DNA of 64,000 nt from positions 15,427-79,426 of the forward strand of contig DBYV01000055.1 of assembly GCA_002310995.1 (NCBI GenBank). The letters run 5' to 3'. A program made the position numbers and the translations under genes. Source of the DNA: a bacterium UBP6_UBA1177 (lineage in GTDB: Bacteria; UBP6; UBA1177). The notes under the pieces were generated by a model. That model made no database searches, had not been told where the DNA came from, and saw only the letters and a program-made list of their open reading frames with translations. This document shows, one piece after another, positions 1 through 9,270 of the stretch (its first letter is position 1; each line of letters opens with the position of its first letter).

Positions 1-1251
1 GGCCATCATTGTCAAATTGAATGTTTCTCCGGCCGTAAAATTGATATTGTTCTCGAAAACAACTTGAAATTCACCAACACCTGCTTCACCATATTCTGTG
101 GAACCCTGTTTGTTTGAGGCAACAAGGCACTCTCTGGCAAAAACATGACCATCGGTATAACGGTAATCATAAACCTGAGTGACAGGGGCAAACGGCATTT
201 TGTCAAGTTCCTCTTCAATCATGTAATTAAGGTAATAAACTGGAATAAGAACAAAAACAAATGTCGAAACATAACCTGAGTGGTCAATATCTCCAAGCGC
301 GCTCAATGCCACCCAATTCCTTGTGTCGGGATCTGTATTCTGAATAGTGTATTCATGAAAAAATATGTTGGAAGAGAGTGTTTTATCTTCCACTCCGACA
401 AGTTCTGCCGTTTCAACTGTTGCGTCATAGAGATTGCTCAGATCCTCACGGTTTATACGTCCTTTTCCTTTGAATGCGAAATAATGCTCGGCATCGCCGC
501 TCTCAGGGTCAGTATTGTTGTCTTCCCACTCAATCGCCGAGCAGTCAACAGGCGTGTTATCTTGTGGACTGGAACATTCACAAAGGTCTTCCAAAGTTTC
601 AGCATCTTCGTAATTGCCAAGGATGTCGTTGCCTGTGACAAGTTCAGCGTTCATTGCAAGAGTGATTTTTTCTCCAACTGAAAACTCAGTATTTTGACCC
701 TGACAAACTTGAATTTTGCCGACTCCGGCATTGCTGAATTCATCGTTACCGGCCTTTTTGTTTGAGGCTATCAAACATAATTTGATGTAATTATTATCTT
801 TGGAAAGAGCAATATCGTAGACTTCGACAACAGGTGCGACCGAAAGAGTGTCAGTATTTGTTTCCTGCATGCGTTCAAAATAACTTTGAGGGATACGGGC
901 AAATACAGCTGTTGTAAAATAAGCAGTATCCATGTCTGGATCTCCCAAAGCCGTCAACAGCACGCCGCTGCCTTCGTTTTCGGAGTCGTATTCCTCAAAA
1001 AATGAGAATTCGTCTGCATAATCCAGATCCCTTCCACTGATTCCTACAAGTTTAGGTGTCGCTGACAATACATAATTCGGGTATTCTTCATTCGCTGCAT
1101 TGATTTGTCCGACACCATTGAATGCAAAATAATGCACTGCATTACTCCCGAGAATCGAGTCATCCATCTCACACGATGTCTGTGCGGCAAGAAATCCTGA
1201 TGTAAGTAAAACCGCCGTAAAAATAAAAACCGTGAAAAATAGTTTCTTCAT
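1..1251 (-). CDS. Secreted protein with an internal ~210-residue duplication (3' end outside window)
   Basis: An open frame of 417 codons runs from an ATG at 1251 to the window edge without a stop. A GGAGGC ribosome-binding site lies a few bases upstream. The N-terminus is a signal peptide (Lys-Lys, hydrophobic stretch to about residue 22, Ala-Ala/Gln cleavage region) with no lipobox cysteine. The mature part contains two copies of one module: each begins near a HYFAF motif (about residues 40 and 250), contains an ALGD motif, and ends with a CL(I/V)ASNK ... AGVG segment. I do not recognise the family. The two copies have diverged clearly, so the duplication is old. The gene leads a run of minus-strand secreted proteins. 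Function unknown; a surface or extracellular role is inferred from the signal peptide alone. Confidence 0.75.
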   Translation of the reverse strand, partial: MKKLFFTVFIFTAVLLTSGFLAAQTSCEMDDSILGSNAVHYFAFNGVGQINAANEEYPNYVLSATPKLVGISGRDLDYADEFSFFEEYDSENEGSGVLLTALGDPDMDTAYFTTAVFARIPQSYFERMQETNTDTLSVAPVVEVYDIALSKDNNYIKLCLIASNKKAGNDEFSNAGVGKIQVCQGQNTEFSVGEKITLAMNAELVTGNDILGNYEDAETLEDLCECSSPQDNTPVDCSAIEWEDNNTDPESGDAEHYFAFKGKGRINREDLSNLYDATVETAELVGVEDKTLSSNIFFHEYTIQNTDPDTRNWVALSALGDIDHSGYVSTFVFVLIPVYYLNYMIEEELDKMPFAPVTQVYDYRYTDGHVFARECLVASNKQGSTEYGEAGVGEFQVVFENNINFTAGETFNLTMMA

Positions 1252-1373
1252 ATAAGCCTCCATAAATAAGCACAAAATTATAATCTTTTTTTAAGTGTTC
1301 TGCAACAATATAGATAGCCTAAATCGAGCGTGATAACACGATTTATCTCATTGAAATTTAGGAATATAAAAGA

Positions 1374-2201
1374 TTAGACAAACAGCATAGAACAGCCGTC
1401 CGATTTGCTTTCTTCTTTTTTATTACCGTCTGAAGCATCTTCTTTCGGAGCTTCGGTATTTGCAGTATCGCCAGCATCAGTATTTGCGGCATCAACTTCT
1501 TCTGCGTCAGTACTATCGGCAGTGTCATCTTCCGGTGCCGGTGAAATGACTTCTGTGTCACCATTATCACCGGTATCTGCCGTATCAGTGATATCAGTAT
1601 CAGCAGTATCAACAGTATCTGCTGTGTCCGCTGTATCAACGATATCGCCGCCGTCGTCGGTATCAACGGTGTCTGCCGTGTCAGCACCATCGTTAGCTTC
1701 AAGAGCACATTCTGCACAACATTCGTCTGCGAAATCTACACAATTTTCTTTGAGACATTCATAATCTATTTGGGCTCTTTCAAAAAACAAGCAGCAACCA
1801 TTATAAACCATTTCCTTTGTGCGATTCCATTCGTCTGATTCAACTTCAATTCTTATTTCATCTTCTGTCATGTACCCTGTATTGAAAAAATTATTTTTGC
1901 AATGTGACCTTTCCGAAGAATAAGTGATGCAGTAATCAAGTTTATCACCGCATTGATTGATAACTGTCGGTTTCTCTTTGCCGCAATTGTTCTCAAGATA
2001 CGACTTACAGAGTTCTTCATCAGCTTCCTCGCCGGTCAAATCTCCACTGAGTTTGCCTACTCCTCCGGCAAGCCTTTGGCAATTACATACATATTCGTTG
2101 CCTGAAAGTTTGCAATCTCCGGCTTCATTTTCACATATAACATCCTCTGCAGAAACAAAGAACGAAAAGAACAAAATTGATAGAAACATAACTTTTTTCA
2201 T
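1374..2201 (-). CDS. Secreted Cys-rich protein with Thr/Asp repeat tail
   Basis: ATG at 2201 follows GGAGG by 6 bases; a longer reading from an in-frame TTG would place the ribosome-binding site inside the gene. The 275-residue product has a signal peptide (about residues 1-18), then a domain of about 130 residues with roughly 20 cysteines, several paired as CxxxC or CC, which suggests disulfide bonding outside the cytoplasm. This is followed by a low-complexity region of about 90 residues built from short Asp-Thr-Ala/Val units. The last residues are SDGCSMLFV. The C-terminal cysteine placement recalls Cys-containing sorting tails such as MYXO-CTERM, but the hydrophobic segment and Arg cluster of that signal are absent. 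Family not recognised. A decayed echo of the tail coding sequence lies at about 2338-2372. Confidence 0.7.
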   Translation of the reverse strand: MKKVMFLSILFFSFFVSAEDVICENEAGDCKLSGNEYVCNCQRLAGGVGKLSGDLTGEEADEELCKSYLENNCGKEKPTVINQCGDKLDYCITYSSERSHCKNNFFNTGYMTEDEIRIEVESDEWNRTKEMVYNGCCLFFERAQIDYECLKENCVDFADECCAECALEANDGADTADTVDTDDGGDIVDTADTADTVDTADTDITDTADTGDNGDTEVISPAPEDDTADSTDAEEVDAANTDAGDTANTEAPKEDASDGNKKEESKSDGCSMLFV

Positions 2202-2337
2202 GGGTTCCTCCAAGATGGAAATGACTAAAAAACGCTGAATTATATTAAATTTGATGGGATAAACAAGGAGGGAAATCAGATTATCCCTTAAACGCCCTGA
2301 TTGTTTCTTGAGCGGCGGCCTGATGAAATGACTTCGA

Positions 2338-2372
2338 CGATCGCGGGACAGCCGTCTGATTTGCTCTCTTAA
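2338..2372 (-). repeat. Decayed echo of the C-terminal end of the neighbouring secreted-protein gene
   Basis: On the minus strand this stretch reads close to the last codons of the gene ending at 1374: about 24 bases match with only a few substitutions, and the matching part would encode KSDGC. The reading then runs into unrelated codons and has no start, so this is probably a leftover of a duplicated gene end. It sits in the 174-base gap between the secreted-protein gene and folP; I see nothing else there. Confidence 0.4.
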
Positions 2373-2375
2373 AAC

Positions 2376-3572
2376 TCAAAAAGCCGACGGCTCCTTTAAA
2401 GCGTTGAATATTTCCAAAGTATCTTTTGCTTCTTTTACATCGTGGACTCTTATGATTGCAGCACCTTTTTCCAAAGCGATTGTGTCAAGTGCGACTGTTC
2501 CCGCAAGCCTTTCAAACGGATTTTTTCTTCCACAAATCGCTCCGATCATGCTTTTGCGGCTGAAACCTAGAGCTATGGGATTAAGGCATGAGAAGAAAAC
2601 TTCCAGATGTTTTATTATCGCCAGATTGTGTTCAAGGGTTTTGCCGAAACCGATTCCCGGATCAATTATGATTTTGCTTTCAGGAAGACCTTTTGAAAGG
2701 AGCGTTTCTTTTGATTTATTGAAAAAATCGAGCATTTCACTGAACAAATTTTCGTAAACCGGATTTTCCTGCATATTTTTAGGCGAGCCTTTGATATGGC
2801 CGATTACAACAGGCTTTCCCGTATCGGCACAGACTGAAGCCATTTCCGAATCAAAAGTGAGGCCGCTGACGTCGTTTATGATCTCAGCCCCGGCGTTTAC
2901 AGCAGCTTCAGCAACGGAACTTTTCACAGTGTCGATTGAAATCACAGCCTTGGGAAACTGTTTTTTTATCTCGCTGATTACAGGAACGACGCGATTTTTC
3001 TCGGTTTCAGCATCGACTGAATCACTTCCCGGACGCGTAGATTCACCGCCGACATCAATAATATCGGCGCCGTTTTCAAGCATTTCGGAAACGTGTTTCA
3101 AAGCATCATCGATGTTTGTCCAGCTTCCGCCGTCTGAAAAAGAATCGGGCGTGACATTCAGAATTCCCATGATATTCGGGCGTGTCGTGTCGATTCCGGG
3201 GTGCGAAAAAGAAAACCACGGCTTCTGCAAGCAGACAAATTTTTCAACAAAATTCGCAACTTGAGTCAATTTCCAGCACTGAGCTTTCATGCGTGAGACA
3301 AATTCCGGGATTTTGTCGCTTCTCAAAGAAAAAACGAAATCGCTTTTCGGTTTCGAGCAGTTTACAGCATGCGCCGGAACCGCAGCTTCTCCGCCGAGCG
3401 AAAGAACTTCCTGCTTCACAACATTTGCCGCCGGAGTCGAGATATCGGACACCATGAAAGTTTTTATCGAAAAACGTCCCCGCATGATCGCTGTTCCCGC
3501 TGCGGAAACTCCGATCTTCTTCATCAGATAGGCGTATTCTTCGTCCTGAACATTGAAAGGAAAGACCTGCAT
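2376..3572 (-). CDS. folP: Dihydropteroate synthase with N-terminal extension
   Basis: Makes 7,8-dihydropteroate from 6-hydroxymethyl-dihydropterin pyrophosphate and p-aminobenzoate in folate synthesis; cytoplasmic. The core begins near residue 132 with the motif GILNVTPDSFSDGG, followed by DVGGESTRPGS (about 173-183), DPGIGFGK, GFSRKS and a terminal RVHDV, all standard for the family. The protein is 398 residues against about 280 for typical FolP because of an N-terminal domain of about 130 residues. Similar long forms occur in other bacteria, and the role of that domain is not settled as far as I know. No other folate genes are adjacent; it sits between secreted-protein genes. Confidence 0.95.
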   Translation of the reverse strand: MQVFPFNVQDEEYAYLMKKIGVSAAGTAIMRGRFSIKTFMVSDISTPAANVVKQEVLSLGGEAAVPAHAVNCSKPKSDFVFSLRSDKIPEFVSRMKAQCWKLTQVANFVEKFVCLQKPWFSFSHPGIDTTRPNIMGILNVTPDSFSDGGSWTNIDDALKHVSEMLENGADIIDVGGESTRPGSDSVDAETEKNRVVPVISEIKKQFPKAVISIDTVKSSVAEAAVNAGAEIINDVSGLTFDSEMASVCADTGKPVVIGHIKGSPKNMQENPVYENLFSEMLDFFNKSKETLLSKGLPESKIIIDPGIGFGKTLEHNLAIIKHLEVFFSCLNPIALGFSRKSMIGAICGRKNPFERLAGTVALDTIALEKGAAIIRVHDVKEAKDTLEIFNALKEPSAF

Positions 3573-3627
3573 TTAAGCCTCAAAACAAAAACCGCTGAAT
3601 TTTACGAGTTATACTGAACAAGTCAAT

Positions 3628-5322
3628 CTATCTCGCGACACAGCGGACATTACCGCGATCATAGGTTTTGACAGAATTCATGATTTCGACACCGCTATAG
3701 CTGCCGCCGTATGAAATATAACCGGTAAAAACACCCCATGCATAGTCCGGATTATCCGAACGTACGGAAGATGACCAGAACCAGCTTGAATCACCGAATG
3801 TGTTGTATTCGCTGTACTCAGAGTCTTTGTTATTGCACATACAGGATTCTCTGTCTCCGACATCATAAACAGAAAGAACGCCTTTTTCCTCGCTTATCGC
3901 GCATATTCCTCCGTATTCCGCCTTAGGACACTTTTTGACAAGCGTTCTGAGTTCGTCGATTGTCGGTATAAACCACGCCCGGCCTGCGTTTTCCGAATGT
4001 CTGAAACAATAATCGACAGCATCTCTCCAATTAATTTTTTCAGAAGACCGTGAAGACCAGACAAGCCCGCTGGAGTAATCCTTGCACGGAGTCGGACTTT
4101 CAGGACTGCATTCCGGCAGATCATTGCTTGCTATACATTTATATCCGTTCCATTTGTATCCCGGAATACACTTAAATCTGCACTCTTTTTTACTTGAAGT
4201 CTCGTTGTAAACGCCTGTCAGCGAAGGCTGCCAGGATGAGCCGTCCCAAGTCGAGAATATGTTGGAAACGCTGTTCCAGAATGCGTGTTCAGGAAGCCCT
4301 TCGCACAGCTGCCGGTGATTGTCGCCCCTGACACAGCGGGCAACACCGTATTCGTTTTTAACTTTTTCCGCAATACTGCCGGTATAGAGTTCAATACCCC
4401 ACGCGCTGGCCTCTCTGCCGGAAACCTCTGAAGCAGACCATAGCAGATTCCAGCTTGTATGATTGCTGTCTATTTTGCTGTAATAACCGTCACTTTTGAG
4501 TTCGCATAAATTGCAGTTGTAATTCAGACAATCAGTAGAAAGGCAGCTGTCTGTCACACCGCATCTATCACCTGTCCTTGTACCGTGGCAAGCATTAATC
4601 AGCGTGCGTGCTTCGCTGATTGAAGGCAGCCTCCAGTCACTGTAACCGCCTTCTGAAAGTTTATCACAATAATCGACAGCATCTTCCCAAACCATGGCAT
4701 TTGATTCTGAAGACCATTCCATGCCGCTGTCTGGATCTTCCCAAGGCTTGCAGCTGTCTGCTGCAGAATCACAACCGGCTTTGCATTGCTCCCTGATTTG
4801 CCACTTACCGTTAGAACAAATGCGAAGCTTATCGCTTTCACAATGTATTTCCCCCTCTTCTGAAGAGTCACAGCCACATTTGCCTGTTGAAGCTATACAT
4901 TCTGAAAAAGCGCAGTTTTCAATTTTTACCCATATCATTTCGCCGCCGTCTTTATATCCGCAGTAACTTTTTCCTTTTCGGCACTTATAATCCCGGCAGA
5001 AGACATCCTTAGGCAAGGTTTCTTCATATATTGCATCATCTTCTTCAGGTTCATCAACATTTTCCGAATCGACATCTTCCAAATCAGCTTCGGCATCATA
5101 AGCCTCATCGTCGTCCGGTTCGGTATCATCGGAATAATCTTCATCTCTGACACAGATGTTATGCTCAGTGTCGCAGATCAGCCCTTCGTTGCAGGTGTTG
5201 TTTTTAAAACATTCACCGTAAATTTCACCCTGTTTCCTGTCTGAACCCGAATTGCCGCCACAGCTGACCATCATGACAAGCAGAGCCTGAACCGCAAAAA
5301 TATAAATCATAATTTTTCTCAT
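3628..5322 (-). CDS. Lipoprotein with two DUF1566 (Lcl_C) domains
   Basis: The 564-residue product has a type II signal peptide with lipobox VMMVSC (Cys21), so it should be an envelope lipoprotein. The order is: a short Cys-rich segment (NNTCNEGLICD), an acidic Asp/Glu linker (about 55-100), a second Cys-rich segment, then two DUF1566 domains recognised by SDWRLPSISEARTL and FIPTIDELRTL and by repeated TGLVWS/W-SSS and VRCV elements. Between the domains lies a 60-residue cassette (GLPEHAFWN ... CRFKCIPGYKWNG). The gene starts 4 bases after the stop of the upstream paralogue and uses a GAGG inside that gene's last codons, so the two form an operon. DUF1566 domains are common in Myxococcota surface proteins and may bind carbohydrate or protein; function is not established. 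Confidence 0.85.
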   Translation of the reverse strand: MRKIMIYIFAVQALLVMMVSCGGNSGSDRKQGEIYGECFKNNTCNEGLICDTEHNICVRDEDYSDDTEPDDDEAYDAEADLEDVDSENVDEPEEDDAIYEETLPKDVFCRDYKCRKGKSYCGYKDGGEMIWVKIENCAFSECIASTGKCGCDSSEEGEIHCESDKLRICSNGKWQIREQCKAGCDSAADSCKPWEDPDSGMEWSSESNAMVWEDAVDYCDKLSEGGYSDWRLPSISEARTLINACHGTRTGDRCGVTDSCLSTDCLNYNCNLCELKSDGYYSKIDSNHTSWNLLWSASEVSGREASAWGIELYTGSIAEKVKNEYGVARCVRGDNHRQLCEGLPEHAFWNSVSNIFSTWDGSSWQPSLTGVYNETSSKKECRFKCIPGYKWNGYKCIASNDLPECSPESPTPCKDYSSGLVWSSRSSEKINWRDAVDYCFRHSENAGRAWFIPTIDELRTLVKKCPKAEYGGICAISEEKGVLSVYDVGDRESCMCNNKDSEYSEYNTFGDSSWFWSSSVRSDNPDYAWGVFTGYISYGGSYSGVEIMNSVKTYDRGNVRCVAR

Positions 5323-5326
5323 TTTT

Positions 5327-7501
5327 CTACCTCACGCAGCGGAAAGTTTGTCCGTATTCCAGCGAACATGATTTGATTCCGGCTTCACTGAAATCAATAC
5401 ACCACACATTTTCAAAACCGGATATGATTTTACCGGTTTTTGAAGCAGATGAAATAAGTTCATACATAAATTTACTATGGAACTTGCTATAAGCAGCTTC
5501 ACCGTAACGGCATTTGCAATCTGTTCTTGCCCAGCAGTTGTCTATCAATAGACACTCATCCGTAACACCGCACACTCCGCCAGGTTCTGTAGCAGGGCAG
5601 TTCACGATCAAAGTCCTGAGCTCGCCGATTGTCGGCAGACGCCAGTCATCAATCACTCCTTCGACAAGATTGTCACAGTAATTTTGAGCGTCATCAAGCA
5701 TCATCATTTCTGATGGTTTATCAGACCAGATGAGACCGGTAGCGGAATCTCTGCACGGCATAGGGCTTTCAGGACCGCACTCAGAAAGAGCTTCAGGGTT
5801 TTTCAAAGTGCATTTTGAATCGTTCCACTTATAACCGGGATAGCATTTGAATCTGCATTCGGTTTTGCTCGGAGTTTCGTTATAGACTCCGGCTGTGCTT
5901 GGCTGGCACGATGTCTCGTCGCATGTCTGCAATATGCTTGAAACACTGTTCCAGACCGCATTTTCAGGAAGTCCGGTACATGGAACATTCACTTTTTTCA
6001 CGCAGCGGACACTGCCTTTGCTATATACTTCGTCTGTACCGAATGACAGAATTTGAGCTTTATCAAAGTTCACACCCCACACATCATCAGGGTAATCTGT
6101 TAGTTTAGATGAAGATAAAAAATCTCCTTCATCACCGAATTTGCTGTATATGACGTAAATACCCCCGTTGCCGCCGATACCGTTACAATCATTATCACAT
6201 TGGCTGTATGAGTATTCGCAAGCTGTTGAAGAAAGGCAGTCATCTGTAATCCTGCAGTCCCCTCCCGTAACCGTCCAACGACAGTTCTGAATCAGCGTGC
6301 GCAGTTCGCTGATTGTCGGCAGATGCCAATCACTGTAACCACCTTCGACAAGATTGTCACAGTAATCAACGGCATCATAGTGTAACATTTCATAAGGAGC
6401 CTTCGCAGACCAGACAAGACCGCTTGATGAATCATAGCACGGTGTAGGACTTCCATGGCTGCATTCGGAAATAGCTTTAAGATCCTGCAAAGCGCATTTC
6501 GAACCGTCCCATTTGTATCCCGGATTACATATAAACCTGCATTCAGTGTCACTCGGCTTTTCATTGTAGGAAGCCGCATCAGCAGGCTGCCAAGACGAAC
6601 CGTCCCACATCTGCGGAATACTTGAAAAAACGTTCCATGAAGCACCATCCGGAAGTCCTTCGCACTGTTTCTGGCGTGAATAACTTCCCACGCAACGAAT
6701 TGTAGCTCCATCCTTAAGAGAAGTGATCCCTATGCTGGCACTGCCGAAACTGACCAACCACAAATCTCCTCCGTAATCACTTCTGGAAGAAGAGCATAAG
6801 GCAACATTCTGATCATCACCTATTTTGCTGTAGTAACCGCCGTTGTCATCAATAAATTCATCTTTTCCTATCTGCTGCGTCCACTCGGCTTTCCAGGAAC
6901 AGTCGCATCTCCACATATCGAGATCATCATACCATGAGAGAGTGCCTGCCTCTTCGCTTATTTTGCAAAATCCGTAAGGTTCAGTATCGGGACAATTCTG
7001 AATCAGTGTTCTGAGTTCATCAATTGTCGGCATTTTCCAATCGCCAAAACCGCCTTCAACAAGGTTGTCACAGAATGAAACGAGGTCATCCAATGTTGCC
7101 GGTCCTGGAATTGAATGCTTCTCCGACCATATCAAACCGGTTTTCGGATCTTTCCAGTTTTCATCTTCGTTTTTTGAAGGGTCAGTATCGTTTTTTTCGT
7201 CTGAATCGGAATCTTCATCTGAAATTGTCTCTGACTCCGTGTCGTCATCTGCCTCAGTATTATTGGTATCATCAAAATCTTCATTATCCGGAATTTCTGC
7301 ATCTTCGTCAACAGTATCATCTTTTATGCATGTGTTGCTTTCCGTGTCACAGACCAGTCCGTCATTACAAGTATTGTTAGGATAACATCTCCCGTAAATT
7401 TCGCCTTCTTTTCTGCCTGAATCAGAATTGCCGCATCCTGTTGTCAGAATCAAAAGCACTGAAATTACCGTAATACAAAAAACTGTTGTGATTTTCTTCA
7501 T
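5327..7501 (-). CDS. Lipoprotein with three DUF1566 (Lcl_C) domains
   Basis: Paralogue of the next gene downstream. ATG at 7501 is preceded by GAGG; an earlier in-frame TTG is less likely. Type II signal peptide with lipobox LTTGC (Cys23), then the same NNTCNDGLVCD segment and an Asp/Glu/Ser/Thr linker of about 60 residues. Three DUF1566 domains follow, marked by GDWKMPTIDELRTL, SDWHLPTISELRTL and DDWRLPTIGELRTL. Two copies of the GLP-x-A-x-WN ... ECRF-C-PGYKW-x-S-K-C cassette link them. Each domain keeps conserved cysteines around CPxTEPxGxCxIxxE or related sequences. The product is 724 residues and predicted to be lipid-anchored in the envelope. The domain-cassette-domain layout suggests unequal crossing-over made the different domain numbers. 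Confidence 0.85.
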   Translation of the reverse strand: MKKITTVFCITVISVLLILTTGCGNSDSGRKEGEIYGRCYPNNTCNDGLVCDTESNTCIKDDTVDEDAEIPDNEDFDDTNNTEADDDTESETISDEDSDSDEKNDTDPSKNEDENWKDPKTGLIWSEKHSIPGPATLDDLVSFCDNLVEGGFGDWKMPTIDELRTLIQNCPDTEPYGFCKISEEAGTLSWYDDLDMWRCDCSWKAEWTQQIGKDEFIDDNGGYYSKIGDDQNVALCSSSRSDYGGDLWLVSFGSASIGITSLKDGATIRCVGSYSRQKQCEGLPDGASWNVFSSIPQMWDGSSWQPADAASYNEKPSDTECRFICNPGYKWDGSKCALQDLKAISECSHGSPTPCYDSSSGLVWSAKAPYEMLHYDAVDYCDNLVEGGYSDWHLPTISELRTLIQNCRWTVTGGDCRITDDCLSSTACEYSYSQCDNDCNGIGGNGGIYVIYSKFGDEGDFLSSSKLTDYPDDVWGVNFDKAQILSFGTDEVYSKGSVRCVKKVNVPCTGLPENAVWNSVSSILQTCDETSCQPSTAGVYNETPSKTECRFKCYPGYKWNDSKCTLKNPEALSECGPESPMPCRDSATGLIWSDKPSEMMMLDDAQNYCDNLVEGVIDDWRLPTIGELRTLIVNCPATEPGGVCGVTDECLLIDNCWARTDCKCRYGEAAYSKFHSKFMYELISSASKTGKIISGFENVWCIDFSEAGIKSCSLEYGQTFRCVR

Positions 7502-7608
7502 TTCGGAACCTCGCAAAATTTCTAATTACAACCTATGAATTTTACGAGTTAAGCTGAACAAGTCAATGAGAGGAATTTTCAGAGGTGCTAGCTGACACGT
7601 CTTATTAT

Positions 7609-9180
7609 TTATTTGGGAGCGATACCGGGTTTCTGCGCGACTTCGTACCATGTGAAGTTGTCAAGAAGAACCATGCTGTCAAGATCGTGGTCTCTTGTAT
7701 CCCAAATTGCCATTCTGAGTTTGAAATCCTCGCCGGGATTTATGTTTCCGCGGACTTCAAGCCAGCCTGTCGCGCCATGAGCTTCCGTCATATTTATAGC
7801 TCCGCAGCCAGGCGTGGTGAAAGGTGTACCTTTAAGGTCAGCGTCGCCCTGGCAGCTTGGATAAGCCTGTCTTGGGCAGCAGACATTGAAAAGACCTGAT
7901 TTTGCAAGATTTATACCGAGCGGATTTTTGTTTCCGTCCATCGCAATATTTTTGTCGGAAGGATTCTGGAGATTCGGATCTGTTGATGTATAAGCGGTGT
8001 CGAGAAGCATAACGAAAAAGTCATTATAGTCGCAGACATACTGAGGGAACTCGCTGCTTATATAGTAAACACCGACACCAAAAGCAGCCGCATTCTTCGG
8101 AGCACGAACCATCAGTTCGAGCATAACAGGGTCGTTTACCGGTGGCTTCCCCGGATCTCCGCCCGTGTTTATGAAACCGCCCTGACATGCAGGTGAATCA
8201 GGGAAACTTACTCCGCCTACAGCCTGGAACCAGTCTGCCGGAGCATCGCTCGAAGTGTTGTTATCAATATGCAGATCATCAGAAGTCGCTACATTTACCT
8301 TGCCAGTAGAAAAAGCGAGGAACGAATTTCCAGCCTTCGGAACAAGAACATTTCCGAATTGTCCGAGAACCGCGTGCTGCTGAGCCGGAATTTCGCCTTC
8401 GGTTCCGTCAGGGAAAAGAAGTTTTGCGCTGAGAACGCCAAAAGTCTGAGTTTCCGTAACAGGACACAGATCAATCGACTGAGCCATATCCATAGGATTT
8501 GTCGTATCCTGGGCAATCCCTGTGTCACATGCAGAGACAACTTCATCGATCTGGCCGTTACAGTTGTCATCTACACCGTTTTCCGGCACTTCAAAAGATG
8601 ACGGATTTACTTTTTCGGGATCGCCGATGCAGTCCCATGTCGTTTCACAGCAGTCACCCGTGCAATATGTATAACCATCACCGTCATGATCAACAGCTGC
8701 TTCCGGAGTAAGATCATTTCCGTCACAATCCTGGTCTATGCCGTCGCTGCAAACCTCTGATTGCGGCAGAACCTGACCGCGGCATTCGCTCCAGTCCGTC
8801 CCGTCCTCGACACACTCTGCAATACCTTCCTTACATATTCCTACACCTGCCGTTCCACTCGGTCCTTCATAGCACGGACGCGTTTCGCCGGGTGTACATG
8901 TGACATAAATTCCACCATCGTTGTGATCCGCATCATCATCAGGAATCTGATTACCGTCAGTTGCATCTCCATCCTGACTCTCGTCAGAAGTGCTGCTGCC
9001 GTTTTCATCAGCTTTGCCTTCGTCTCCAGGAGCATTTTCCGGGATACATTCACCTTTCCCGAGATTACAGGTATAACCTGTACCGCAGTCTTCATTGCTG
9101 GAGCATTCATCTCCGCCACCACCGCATGCCGTCACAACAAAAGCCAAAAGTGCAATAAAACCCCAAAACACTTTTTTCAT
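7609..9180 (-). CDS. Lipoprotein with MopE-like metal-binding motif and choice-of-anchor-L-type domain
   Basis: ATG at 9180 follows GGAG; the longer GTG reading would overlap that site. Lipobox FVVTAC (Cys19). Residues about 24-50 hold a Cys-rich EGF-like segment, then an acidic linker. A segment beginning PGETRPCYEGPSGT (about 98) is the short Cys module commonly found just before MopE-type motifs in Myxococcota proteins. SDGIDQDCDGND and a later NGVDDNCNGQID make up that putative metal-binding motif (about 145-215). The remaining 310 residues resemble the choice-of-anchor L domain: HAVLGQFG, SFLAFSTG and YNDFFVMLLD are recognisable. No terminal anchoring signal is visible, so attachment is through the N-terminal lipid. 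Role unknown, presumably surface display. Confidence 0.8.
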   Translation of the reverse strand: MKKVFWGFIALLAFVVTACGGGGDECSSNEDCGTGYTCNLGKGECIPENAPGDEGKADENGSSTSDESQDGDATDGNQIPDDDADHNDGGIYVTCTPGETRPCYEGPSGTAGVGICKEGIAECVEDGTDWSECRGQVLPQSEVCSDGIDQDCDGNDLTPEAAVDHDGDGYTYCTGDCCETTWDCIGDPEKVNPSSFEVPENGVDDNCNGQIDEVVSACDTGIAQDTTNPMDMAQSIDLCPVTETQTFGVLSAKLLFPDGTEGEIPAQQHAVLGQFGNVLVPKAGNSFLAFSTGKVNVATSDDLHIDNNTSSDAPADWFQAVGGVSFPDSPACQGGFINTGGDPGKPPVNDPVMLELMVRAPKNAAAFGVGVYYISSEFPQYVCDYNDFFVMLLDTAYTSTDPNLQNPSDKNIAMDGNKNPLGINLAKSGLFNVCCPRQAYPSCQGDADLKGTPFTTPGCGAINMTEAHGATGWLEVRGNINPGEDFKLRMAIWDTRDHDLDSMVLLDNFTWYEVAQKPGIAPK

Positions 9181-9270
9181 CACTTTCTCCACTAAAAAAA
9201 CTTCGAAAAAACAGTAGATTTTATTGAAAAAATATTTTTATGCAACTCAAAAAAGGCCGTACAACCGGAG

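Noticed and set aside
1405..1764. Ser/Val-rich plus-strand frame opposite the Thr/Asp repeat gene
   Set aside because: An antisense artefact of the GAC/ACA repeat region.
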